From NCBI GenBank assembly GCA_029964075.1, contig CM057147.1:21473513-21537512 (forward strand): DNA of 64,000 bases, read 5' to 3'. The position numbers and the translations under genes were made by a program. This DNA comes from Patiria pectinifera (taxonomy: Eukaryota > Echinodermata > Asteroidea > Valvatida > Asterinidae). Each line of letters begins with the position of its first letter. Within the stretch, counting starts at the first letter, position 1. Shown one piece after another: positions 48,590-59,489 of the stretch. The notes beneath the pieces were generated by a model. It made no database searches, was not told where the DNA came from, and saw only the letters and a program-made list of their open reading frames with translations.

Positions 48590-51241
48590 AAGTTTATACC
48601 TCTGGTTCTTTTCAGAACCATTCTCTTAGTTGAGAAATTATTCGCACATGGTGTTTCCGCAAACCTTTCATTATTTAGTATCTCCACCATGCACAGCCTC
48701 AAATCTTACTTGTTTACAATAATGTTTATAAACTTATTTCTACATACCTCAAATCATATATTTACCTTAAAAAAACTTTTTGAAGAAACAAATATGGCTG
48801 TCACCATAGTATGATCTCCGCCCCTTCCCTCCCCCCCCCCAAGAAAATTTTACAGGACCTTGCATTTAATTCTAAGTTATCAACAATAAGTTGGAATGTG
48901 CCAATTGTGACTCTTGTTACACCTGGATGACTTTAGCGGAAATGACGGCTTTTCTCCCAAGCCCTTGCAATAACAACTTCCATTGTGTGCCTGCTGCCTG
49001 GATTTTCTAAAATCCCGTTCTCCTTTTGATGGGCAGGAGAACCCATACATCAAGATTTTGGCAGTTTGTGTTTGTCAGGTTTTTTTCTCCTTTTTGTATG
49101 AAGAGGCACCCAGATGTTTGTATCGGTGATTTTTTTGGGGGGGGGATGGTTGTGGGGGCGGGAGTGTTGCGGTGTGCTTGTCAAATTCCTGCGGTCAAAC
49201 TGAGCAGCAGTGGCGGAAAATTCGTGAAAGGTAGCAGGGGGCCAGCCATCTAGCAAGAAAGCAAACAATTGTAACAGGGAAAGCAGAGGTTTTAAATATA
49301 GTCAAACATCGGATGTTTTCTGACTGTTTACCATACTTGAATGAAGGAAAAATAAATGTACTCATCAAATTTTGTACTGTAAGAATTTTGTGAGTTAATG
49401 ACGGAATTTGTTCTCATTCATTTTCTCCTTTTGAGTCTAATTTCAGTTTATGGAGCATGGGAGCACTTTAGGGTGCAGACCAGTAAGTGAACTCTCCTGG
49501 GCACCAAAGATAAATACCCCAACTTTGGAAAATTGGGAAAAATACTCCCATCCCTTACAGGCCATCGAGACATACATCAAATTAAAGCTTGATTTATCCT
49601 CTTTAACATTTTGTTCAATTTTTTGGGGGGGTTTAACCAATGACTTTTTGGTGATTTTCCCCTCCAAAGATGATCACCCCTAAAAACAGTCCTGAAGCCC
49701 ATCGCCATGTTGAAAAATCATTTCCCACTCCAAGGCAAAACGGGTCCAATTTCATCCTAAATTTCTCAAGTTGAAAGACCGGTTTCGAGCCGGAACCTTT
49801 CATTTCTACAAAACCCTCAAGTACAAGGGCAACAAAACTCTTTATTTAAGAGAATAAAGTTGACAGTATACAAACTATGGTTTGGCTGGTGTACGCAAGT
49901 TTGGGCCTATTTACTGATCCACACCCTGTAGGCAGGCGGGTAGTCAGGCATACAAGCAAGCAGCAGCCTTAATATTGCCAATAAAAAAACACTAATTTTT
50001 AAATTAACAGCGAAGTGAACACAAGTTTTGTTTTTGTTCTCATTGTAGCAACATGGAGTAAGACCAGAAGTCCAAGTTACTGTGTAGGTTTGAAGCAGGT
50101 GACCATGTGACCATCCCACCACTGCGGCTTCTGGTGTCTATCCACTTCCCCAAAACACAACGTCCATTTGGCTACAGCCGAGACAGGCCTCAACAGCTCA
50201 CAGCGGTAGCAAACTTCTTTCTGATCGACAGAGAGGGATGTATGGTTATTTATGACAATCAGAAGATATTTTATAAAGGAAAATCATCTGGGATTCAAAG
50301 TTTCTGAGAAACTTGGGTGGGAACTAAAGGAGTGATGTTTGTTTGAGAGAAACGAGATTTTACAAAAAGCCAGTGATATTCCTTTTTTTTTGTTCAAAAA
50401 AAGTTGTCAGTTTCTGTTTGTGATAATCCCAAATTCTGAGCCATGGGCATATCGTGTGAACGAAATCTGTGTCGCCTTTATCTTGTGCGTCATGTAGTTC
50501 ATGACAGCTGAAATTGGCTGCACAGACTTATTTCACAGAATGCACATGCACCCAGTCATCATAAGTCACAAACCTTAGTCATGAATTGGCTTTTAAAGTA
50601 ACTTAAATATTTCTTTGTTCACAAAATGTGGCTGGTGCTTCCAAAGCGGAAGTCCATTACAGACGGAAAAATCATTGGCCATTTGAAATGTACGCAGGTC
50701 TTCCAACGAAAGAAACAGCCAAAGAAAATAGCAAAGTTTTTTTCTTCTTATTTTATTAAATAATGTCGCTATTTCCTACATATTTAGCATGACTTGGGAA
50801 ACAAAAAAGGTAATTATTAGGAATTAAATTGCATTAAAATTTACTGATTCATTCAAGTTAAGAATTACAAGGCCCTCTTGATAATGGAGCAATTTACATA
50901 TTTATATGAAACACCCAGGCTTTATCGGTTGCTTTGCGATGTAAAAATACGTATTTGTTATTTTGGAAACTTGAATTTTATTGTAAATTTCTGTATGTAC
51001 ATAAAGGTTCTGTACAATAACCTTTTTTGTTGTTGTAGAAATAGCAACCGAGGGCTATATTTTGAACTACAGTGTGAAGTATTAAAGTATGGCAACTTTC
51101 AAACTTGCAGAGCGCCCTCTATTAATAGCAGTCCGTCATTGGCAGGCAAAAGCTGCTTTTTTTTCAATCCTGGCAACAAACTTTGTTCATACCCACTGTC
51201 CAATTTAGACAAGCACTGGTGACCTTTAATCTTTCTCACAG

Positions 51242-51328
51242 AATTTGGTTGAGGAAATGCAGAGCATTGTGGGTAATTTACTGCCGAGGATCATTGCACA
51301 TGGGTCATTCTGTAAAGTTAGGGTCTAA
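51242..51328 (+). CDS. tentative terminal exon: zipper end and stop codon
   Basis: Candidate last coding exon after the acceptor CTTTAATCTTTCTCACAG. In phase 0 it reads NLVEEMQSIVGNLLPRIIA, then HGSFCKVRV and TAA. Joined directly to ...DILR of the previous exon, M and L fall exactly on the next two heptad positions, so the zipper would run V-L-L-L-M-L. The problem is phase: the canonical donor at 45710 leaves two bases, so a direct join is off by one. A one-base assembly error, a non-canonical junction, or an unseen intermediate exon would each fix this. The codons from GGG at 51302 to the TAA are the end of a MITE. Competing ends are acceptors at about 46903 and 50049, which give short tails (16 and 4 residues) with no heptads. 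Confidence 0.45.
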   Translation, partial: NLVEEMQSIVGNLLPRIIAHGSFCKVRV

Positions 51329-51549
51329 AGTGTGACATTTTTCCTGTCTCTTTTGAAATGGTGCATTCAAGTATCATTAAGAATGAATTCAAAAGATTGT
51401 TCATTTATTGGGTACATGTAGGTAATTTGCTATTCATAATCACTCTTGGAAGACGACTTCATTAAGGAGTGCATCAGATTTATAAACTCACAGATGTCAG
51501 ATGTAACAGGGACAGGAAAAAAAGTGGACCCAAAATTTATAGAATGACC
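51303..51549. mobile_element. MITE family D, copy 2
   Basis: Ends GGTCATTCTGTAAAGTTAGG and, from the right, GGTCATTCTATAAATTTTGG. Collinear with 16761-17117 but without the nested LINE tail there. Its left end supplies the last codons and stop of the tentative terminal exon. Confidence 0.75.
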
Positions 51550-52764
51550 AACATTCATTGTGCATGCAGAAGTGCTGACCATAGGCCATCAGTTTAATAA
51601 ATATCAAACGAGGGCTCAAATAGATCAAAAGTCACCACTAGAGGGCGCTCTTAGTTCAAACAAAGCACGCCTGCTGCCTCATCTAATTACATACATGTAC
51701 CTACGCATAAAAAGCCAAAACAAAAAAATCTATGCAATGATGTTACATAATGTACAACATTATACTTGTCTGTCCTCGCATTTTAATTTTTTTTTCTTCA
51801 TTTTGGGTGCTCACAGTTTTGACAATGACAGACTGAGTTGATATCAGTTGCCTTGATAACTAACAGAAATAATTTGTAAAGGACAACCTAGACTTATTCT
51901 TTTTTTTATTGCATTGATTTAATTCGAAACTTTATTACTTTTTGTTGGATCTCAAGTCCATATTCCTTGAGTTCATTTATTTATAGCATTAATAATTAAG
52001 AAAGAAAAGTGATATACGTATGTATATGTATCACAATTTAGGGTGGATAAATAATAGACATATTTTAGATGGTACAACTACAACAAAAAGTTGTATGCAG
52101 TAAATACAGTGTATTCATATGTAAATTTGAAGGAAAAAACCTGTTTTGAATGATGGTAACTTTCTTCCTTGTTTTTTTTGGGGGGGGTTTGTCGTCTAAG
52201 TTTGTTATTTTAGCCAACTTTCTCTAGTTAGAAATCTAACTTCATTTGAAAATGCATCTTTGCCAAGGCCAAACAAATCACATTGGCTTTATAAATAGAT
52301 GTTTATGTTTGTTCTTTGTTTACATTGATGTCACATCATTCTTAATATACGAGTATTTTTTGTGCATATTTTTATTTTTAAGTCAGTACAGTTATGTGTA
52401 TTCTGTTGTCACAATGGCAGTAACAATGTCAGAAATTGTTAACACAGTAAATTGTTCGTACTTGTCATTTTTCCAGATGTAGTTGTATGACTGTTGACGG
52501 AATCATGTGTGATTGACAAAAAAAAGGTGTTCCATCAAAGTATTCTTTGTCAATTGTTAATTTAAAAAAAAGCTAATCTGTACGTTGTTCAAATTGTAAT
52601 ATTTCTTTCTTGCAAAACGAGAAAGCAGCACATAGTTCTCACTATCTGAATTTACTCAAAGTTATCAAATAAACCACAAAAGGAAAATGACTAGTTGCAA
52701 ACATAATTATAAAGTTGAACAAAGAAATTGACTGAAGTTGAATTTGAGCCACTTACCTCCGGAT
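51550..52764. other. no gene recognised; possible 3' untranslated region
   Basis: AT-rich with several AATAAA words (e.g. about 52669) that could serve as poly(A) signals if the bHLH-zip gene ends at 51328. Nothing selects among them by eye. Confidence 0.4.
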
Positions 52765-53215
52765 TACCATACCAGCGCTCAACTGAGCTATTTAGTTACA
52801 CATTAGTGTGTTCCTAGTTTGCCTATAGCTGGATTTGAACCTTGTACCAGCACTCTACCAACTGAGCTATTCAGTTACACATTAGTGTGTTCCTAGTTTG
52901 TCCATAGCTGGATTTGAACCTCGTACAAGTGCTCTACCAACTAAGCTATCTAGCCCTATGTTAGTGTGTTCCTAGTTCGTCCATAGCTGGATTTGAACTT
53001 CGTACCATTACTCTACCAACTGAGCTATTTGTTAGTGTGTTCCTAGTTTGTCCATAGCTGGATTTGAACCTCTTACCAGCGCTCTACAAACTGAGCCATC
53101 CTGTTACACATTAGTGTGTTCCTAGTTTGTCCATAGCTGAATTTGAACCTCGTACCAGCACTCTTCAAACTGAGCCATCCTGTTACACATCAGTGTGTTC
53201 CTAATTGTCCATATC
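52765..53215 (-). repeat. tandem array of anticodon-arm-less tRNA-derived units
   Basis: Five to six direct units of about 80 bp (one of about 70). On the minus strand each has an A box and D arm (TAGCTCAGTTGGTAGAGTGC), then after only a few bases GGTTCAAATCCAGCTATGG with a B box, then AACTAGGAACACACTAATGT. B-box words on the + strand start near 52828, 52908, 52987, 53058 and 53137. The A-to-B spacing lacks the anticodon and variable arms, so no unit is a functional tRNA. The first unit at the + strand left edge is truncated. Confidence 0.85.
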
Positions 53216-55321
53216 CGTTTCAGGGGTGCTAGCCGAAAGCCATAAACCTAAATTCACTCCGGTTAGAAATTAGAGCGGAGAGCAGCAGGTAACATAAGCC
53301 TTTTATTGGCAACCCTAAAAAGCTGCCGATGTTACGTTATACATGGTTCTTGTTTTCAGGACCATCGAACCATATCTAATGAATATTTCACAAAAAAATA
53401 ATAATTGGCCAACATATCATTAAAGTGTTGCAGTTCTGAAATTGTTAAAGGCAAAGATAGTGATAGAATTTGAAGGAACACCTGAACATTGTTTTAAGCA
53501 ATGTTATTGTTAATCACACATGCAGCATTTGTTTGCACTGATTCTGTCTTGATAGTCAACTGCTTTTTAAGGAAAACGCTTTTTGCCAGTGAATTTGTAG
53601 TAATTTTAATGCAAATAAGTACATTTGCAAAGAGTATGTATTCATATCACAATATTTTGTTTCCGACCCTTAAACGGAAAATGTTCAAGTTTCTTGGAAA
53701 TAATGAAAATACATTTGATTTTTATTGATTGTTTTATGACAACACATTTAGTTTTCACTTTAGAAATTCATTTTTTTCTTTCCATTTCTTTAGTTGGAGT
53801 CACTCAGGTGAAACATAAGAACTTGTGAATACAATTTAACAAAAGTAAGGATTATTGTACATTATTTGGCTCTCTTTTATTGCATTCCTCCAACTTATTT
53901 TAATCCTTCTTCAAAAAAAACCCTGTAAATTTAATGTAAAAATAATCACACGTAATATTTAGGGCTTAATTACTTTGTTGAAGAATGTTTTAAATGAAAG
54001 TGTAAATTATTGTAAGATATCCTGCCATTGTTTTGAACGGCAGTTAAGCTTGGATGACAGTGCTTGGTTGTCAGACATTTAGTGAAAATCTTAATAAATA
54101 AAGAACCCCTCCGAGGGTAGATTATTTTTAACAATAGCCTTTGTTGACTTTTTAAAAATTGTTTACAGTTCCCTTTCCAAAATCATTTTGTGCCATCTAT
54201 TTACCCATTCAAACTTGTTCTACACTGAACTACAGTGTACTACATCATAATTTTATTACATTGTACTACATTGTACTACATTGTATTACATTGTATTTAT
54301 TCCCTGATGAAGTCCTGGGGTGGGGTAACTGGCAGGGCAGTTGGGGGCGTACAGGAACCTATGGGCTAACAGCTAAAATAATTGTCGGACATAATACATA
54401 TGAAAATATCAAAATGTGGTACCCAAATAATCAAGTCACAACTCGACGATTTATGGTAATTAGGTTAGCCGGAATTATACTCATTCTGGGAAATAATGTA
54501 GTGCCTTGAATGAAAATTATAGGCCTTAATTACCCTGGCCTTCAGACATTATTCAATTTCCCCCATCATTAAGTTTTCGGAAAAACATGTTGCAACCTGT
54601 CGCCACTTCAGCGGTTGTCTACAAAGTCTACGGAGAGTCAAGAATTTTTTTAAAGTATTTCCTAACAAAATTGGAAATGTTTCTCAGTCCCAGCGTCTTA
54701 TCATCATTTTTGCAATGACTGACCTTCATTGAGATGGTAATATGAAGAAAAAAAGTGGCATCAGGTTGCAACATTTTTTCCTAAGTTTTCTATGAAAAAA
54801 AGTTTCTCAGATTTTTAACATTCATCATTTGAAAACTTCCAAAATAGTACAAAATGTACTATTGTGTAAATAATATATTCGCGAGCGGGCGAAAGTCAGA
54901 CGACAGGTTCAAGACGTAATGCGGTTCCAAAACCCTATCACTTTTATTTGTATCTCTCCGAACATCACAAAATCACCAATTGTTCTATTTATATATTTTT
55001 CTGTGTAGCGTCATGACTTTTTTGTTTATTACAACGATATTGTGCTACGTGCCGCTGGAAAGAAAACTATCATAAACCATTTTTAATCAGAAAATGGGGT
55101 CCTATTTTTCTACATCCGCGGACTAACACGCACTAGACGCCATGTTTGATGAAACAGTGTAAGAGCGGTTCTGATTGGTCGAAAATCAACAGGAATGTCT
55201 GGGGTTGGCTGGGATTGGCCAAGATATCAAATTTGCATATGGCACGTCGCGTGCCCATGAAAATTGCATGACATAGCTATTTCTATTTCTTCGGAAAAAC
55301 CCCGAGTCAGAGGTGAATGCT
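53216..55321. other. no gene recognised
   Basis: AT-rich DNA with no supportable exon apart from the short minisatellite at 54232-54298. Confidence 0.5.
54232..54298. repeat. 10-bp minisatellite
   Basis: Five to six copies of a unit close to ACTACATTGT, with TTACATTGTA variants. Confidence 0.8.
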
Positions 55322-55578
55322 TTAGGCCAAACAAAATAAATGGTGTGTTTACGATAACGGCCTGAAAAAATCCAATTCAACAACCCGAAAATGTTTGAAC
55401 TTTAGAAGCTCTCTGAAATTAAGGTGGAGAAAAAACTTTTTTTCCCCGATTACATGTCTTTCAAAAATAGCGTCAGTCGGGAAAAATTATTTCGCCAATT
55501 TGAGGTCGGCAATTTGGCCGAAAAAATTCCAGGTCGGTCGGGTTACCGTAAACACACCATTTTTTTTGTTCGGCCTTA
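55322..55578. mobile_element. MITE with about 36-bp inverted ends
   Basis: Left TTAGGCCAAACAAAATAAAT then GGTGTGTTTACGATAACG; right, inverted, TAAGGCCGAACAAAAAAAAT then GGTGTGTTTACGGTAACC. Interior carries GGTCGGCAATTTGGCCG. GCTT occurs on both flanks but a full target duplication is not clear. Confidence 0.78.
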
Positions 55579-56364
55579 GCTTTGCATTGAAAGCCTACCG
55601 GTCACACGACGGGGGTTTCATGACTGTTTTCTAGATTATAGAAAACGTGTGCAAACGAACCTGGAAATAGATGTCTGAGAAAGGCGGACTTCTTTTCCAT
55701 CGACATAAAGAGGGTGAATGTGCTTCTAAAGCGTAAATAAACTACAAACAAAGTCTAAATGTAAAATTCAAATTTTGACAACGTTCTAAATTTTCAAGTA
55801 CATGGTCCAAGTGTGGCCCTTAATTACGGAGGTATGTCAGTTATTGGTCAGTGACATGAGCTTCCGTCAGTGTATGGACGACGAGTGTGATATCAACGGA
55901 CACGGGCTTTTACATTAACGGTGGCCATGAAGGACGCCCTCAAGTAGAATCACACAAAGAGTATCGTTTTTTTTCTCTGACAGATCAGAGGGGAAAAGGA
56001 AAATATAAGTTATGAAAAAAAGTTTTAAAACCTTGTTTTTTTTATGCCATTATACAAATTCACACAAAACTCGTTTTCCTTTTTTTCGGTAGACAAAAGA
56101 GAAGGAAACCCATTTTCATTTTGAACAACAAAGCGCAAAAAGAGAAACAGAACCCATTTTTCTTTTTGGACATCAACAAGAGAAACAAAACTCAATTTCC
56201 TTTTTTGAGGAAAAAAAAGGAAAAAAAAAACGCATCTCCTTTTTGGAAAGCAAAAACCAAACATGCACAGATATCCTACACTCATAATATATAGGATCTT
56301 TGGGATCTTTTGCCCCCCCCCCCCAAAGCAAAAAAGCAGATGCATGATGGGAAGGTCACGCTAA

Positions 56365-56396
56365 CTCAGTGACCGTTGAGGGGGTACTTGCGAATG
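56365..56396. repeat. fragment of MITE family C end
   Basis: GTGACCGTTGAGGGGGTACTTGCG matches the AGTTGTTACCATTGAGGGGG-TACTTG end at 38430-38465. Only about 30 bases are present, immediately upstream of the foldback element. Confidence 0.45.
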
Positions 56397-56429
56397 TCCA
56401 TTGTATATTTTCGATCAAGCACGCGCACA

Positions 56430-57013
56430 GTCCTACTAAAGCGCGTCAACAAGCGTCAACAAACGTCAACAAGCCTCAACGGTCGTTAACGAGCGTCAAC
56501 TAATTTTTTATAGGCTTTTGAACATTAAAAACAGCTTTATATGGTAGAAAAAACAATAAAGAACATCTTCTGCATATCAAATTTAGTTAAAATTATTTTA
56601 AAACTTGGTTTTTTGAACGCGAAATGTACGACGAATTTGTCGATAAAAGTTGGCCGCCATCTTGTTTGGATGGCGCTGTAGACTTCGCGCATGCGTAGTA
56701 TGGCTCTGTACACTTCACGCATGCGTAGTACGGCTAGCTACACATAAACAAGATGGCGGCCAACTTTTATCGACAAATTCGTCGTACATTTCGCGTTCAA
56801 AAAACCAAGTTTTAGAATAATTCTAACTTTAATTGACATGCAGAAGATGTTCTTTATTGCTTTTTCTACCATATAAAGCTGTTTTTAATATTCAAAAGCC
56901 TATACAAAATTTGTTGACGTTCGTTGACGACCGTTTAGGCTTGTTGACGCTTGTTGACGCTTGTTGACGCTTGTTGACGCTTGTTGACGCTTGTTGACGC
57001 GCTTTAGTAGGAC
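56430..57013. mobile_element. 584-bp foldback element with tandem-repeat arms
   Basis: Arms 56430-56667 and 56747-57013 are inverted copies. They start GTCCTACTAAAGCGCGTCAA. The outer arm is made of a 10-bp direct repeat TTGTTGACGC: six perfect copies at 56941-57000, degenerate copies at 56442-56500. The inner arm (CGACAAATTCGTCGTACATT, CAAGATGGCGGCCAAC) is unique and very similar between arms. The 79-bp loop holds two tandem copies of a roughly 32-bp unit with CGCATGCGTAGTA. Such architecture is known from foldback transposons, including sea urchin TU elements. No coding capacity. Confidence 0.88.
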
Positions 57014-59489
57014 CCAGTACAGCGCCCTCTAAAAAAAAAACTTTTGAGAGTGGCGTTTCTGAAATTTCGGACTAGCTTCGGCTCAGAGTCATGACTGTCT
57101 ACGTAATCATTTCAACAACTAATTAAACAGTCTAATGCAAGCTTAACAACTGTAACCATGTGTTTTATTTCTCCATGCTGTAACATTAGAACTGTTGACC
57201 ATCGATGTTTTCAATGCAGAACAAAGACCGTTACCAGTATATACAAAAATTGACAAATAACATCGCAGGGCAAGTGAAAGCTGTGTTTCAAACGTAACCA
57301 ATGTTTTACGAAAAATCCCAAGGTATGCCCTTGGTATGACGTATGCCCACGTGATGGCGCGCACAGGTGGTGGTGTTTTGTGACACTGACAGGTGCAAAA
57401 TGAATGGATAATATTCACACGTGGTGGTTTGTTGTCTGCGTGCGCTGCACATGTGTAGCAGCATAAAAATGTAACAATGCCCGTCTCGCAAAAGTTGGTG
57501 TGTCCCTTGCCTACGATGTCGTTGCCATGTTGGGTCATGCAACCTTCTCCAGATTCGTTGTCGAGGTGTGTGGTGCTGTGCATCTCTACTTGTGAGGTTC
57601 AGTGTGTCCGTCGTCAAGTCGATTTTCTTAAAACCTGAAAAACTGCAAGACGTTCATGGTCCGGTCGTGAGTATTTAGCAGGGAAAGAATCGTACCAAGG
57701 GTGCGATCATGGCGATGTCCATTCACAAAGCGCGGGGTTTGCAATCGCACCAATCTTTTGCATAAACCGCAAATCTAAAATTTTCACATAATCCTATTTA
57801 AACATGTTGGATGTTGAGCATGTTAAGGAAGTGACAAGCTGGTAGTGGTTACTCACGTACGTCATAATATGTGCATTTTCCCCCATGTTGAAGCACTTGA
57901 AAGTGTTCAACATATTTAATTGGCCTGATCGAAGATCAATCTGATAATTGACAATTATTATGTACCAAAAACAGGGCTGATGGCTTTCAGGGACTTCATT
58001 CATCCTTGCAACATATCTCTCTCACAGTTAGTCTCTATTGTATTGGAGTGGTGATGTGAAGTAGTTTTCTACAGGAAATATTGCTGGGTTCCTTTATTTT
58101 CAATAGGGCCCAGAGAAGTATTGATTGTGAAAAAAATGCAAAAGTCATATCCGTCACACCTTTTGTGACGGAAATGACGATTATTATATTACTTGGCTTT
58201 TGGAGGTATAATTACCTTTGCAAGTTGTTTACTTTACAAATTATGGCAGTAGGTACATGTTGAGAAATACACTGGGACATGCACTTTGAGTGGGTTTTGA
58301 GGGAGTATTGTCAAGGATGATCATCTTGTCCATTATTTTAAAGAGTTTTTAACACTGCACATAATAGGAGTCGTGTTTAAGTTAATTTTACTGCTTAAAA
58401 ATCTAATTTTCATTCTATATTTTTCGATTTGTAGTGCCTTGTGCCAGGACATGAAAGTAGACACTTGATACTAAAGAATGACCCATAGGCCCCTTTTTAA
58501 TAAGAACTTGCTGGGAGTGTACATGCAGGAAGAAATTCAAGATAAACATCTCCAGCATTCAGGATGGAGATAAACCCACAAATGATTCTAGCATAAGGTT
58601 GATGCATTGGCAGTTGTACTGTTTAACTATGTTCACTATAGGGTGTCAGTGGGTACATTTAATTTTGTGAAAAGAAGCTGAAACAATTAGAAGCGGTAAG
58701 TGAAAATTAACAAAAATCCACTTTGACAAAGATGTATATCATAAATTTAATTTAGCCAGTTAAACTGTGCACATTAATTTATTTGTGCTTTTAACAAATT
58801 CAATAAATATATAAAATCTAATATCAACAAGTAATTTTATCCTCTGCAGGCTGAGTGTCAACATTAAACTGAAATCCACAGGCAAAAGGGGAACTATGTA
58901 TTGGTGGAGTGAGGAAATTATGGATGTGACATTTACACATTTAAACATTTAAAACAATAAACAAAATTCTAAATCATATTTTTCCAAACGTTTCAACAAA
59001 ATTCAAATTTTAAAAACAGGAACTTATTTTCCCTATTTTCCACTTTCTTCCTTTGAGTTGAGCATGCATAGCAAAAAATAATTAGCAATGTTTTCAGACC
59101 TGTTCAATTTGCTGAAAGCTAAGGAGAACTGCAGTACTAGAATACTTTCAGGCTACATGCTCATCTTTTTATTGATTTCAATGACAGCCCTCTTTTTATG
59201 ATGTTACTCATTTATTATTTATTGTGTCGATCATGTTAGTCTGCACAATGGGCAGTCATTAGTCTTTGTGAAAGGGCTCAACATTGAGATGGTTCTTTAA
59301 ATGTTTGCTAAACATTAACAAAATGAAGCGTCACATCCTTAAAAGACATTGGAGGAGGAGGTCTACAAAATTGGAGGAGGAAGGGAATTGGAGGTCTATG
59401 GATGTTTGAGCTACTACGTACATGTAGAGGGTAACAGATGTTTCTGATGGTGATGCTGAAGTTTTGCAGAGCTATCGTCTGTTTGCTGA
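57014..59489. other. no gene recognised
   Basis: Includes a 146-codon minus-strand open frame (57143-57583) with a CpG-richer start, which has no recognised domain, and otherwise AT-rich DNA without recognisable features. Confidence 0.5.

Larger units (their letters stand above)
48364..48674. mobile_element. Penelope-type terminal repeats in inverted orientation
   Basis: Two 129-bp arms (48364-48492 and 48547-48674), inverted and nearly identical, around a 54-bp loop. Each arm contains GGTTCTGAAAAGAACC and a hammerhead-like motif. Penelope-like elements characteristically carry hammerhead motifs in their terminal repeats and often leave head-to-head truncated copies. No reverse transcriptase lies between the arms, so this is a terminal-repeat remnant. 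Confidence 0.65.
45711..51241 (+). other. tentative intron 3 of the bHLH-zip gene
   Basis: The interval between the zipper exon and the tentative last exon. It contains a CpG-rich patch (46060-46140), a Penelope-type hammerhead relic near 46622, a LINE-like 3' tail near 46860, an 828-bp hAT-like relic (47362-48189) and a Penelope terminal-repeat palindrome (48364-48674). From 48680 to 51240 only simple runs and unremarkable AT-rich DNA were seen. If the gene instead ends at one of the alternative acceptors (46903, 50049), part of this is 3' untranslated sequence. Confidence 0.45.

Noticed and set aside
50049..50061. Alternative terminal exon after GTTTTTGTTCTCATTGTAG giving SNME and a stop
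   Set aside because: Strong acceptor and correct phase, but it ends the zipper abruptly with four residues; cannot be excluded without cDNA.
52765..53215. Cluster of functional tRNA genes
   Set aside because: A and B boxes are present but the anticodon arm is missing in every unit.
52765..53215. CRISPR-like array
   Set aside because: Units are longer, spacer-free tandem copies in a eukaryotic context, with tRNA promoter boxes.
57143..57583. 146-codon minus-strand frame with CpG-rich start
   Set aside because: No recognisable family and overlapping frames are equally open; not enough for a gene call.
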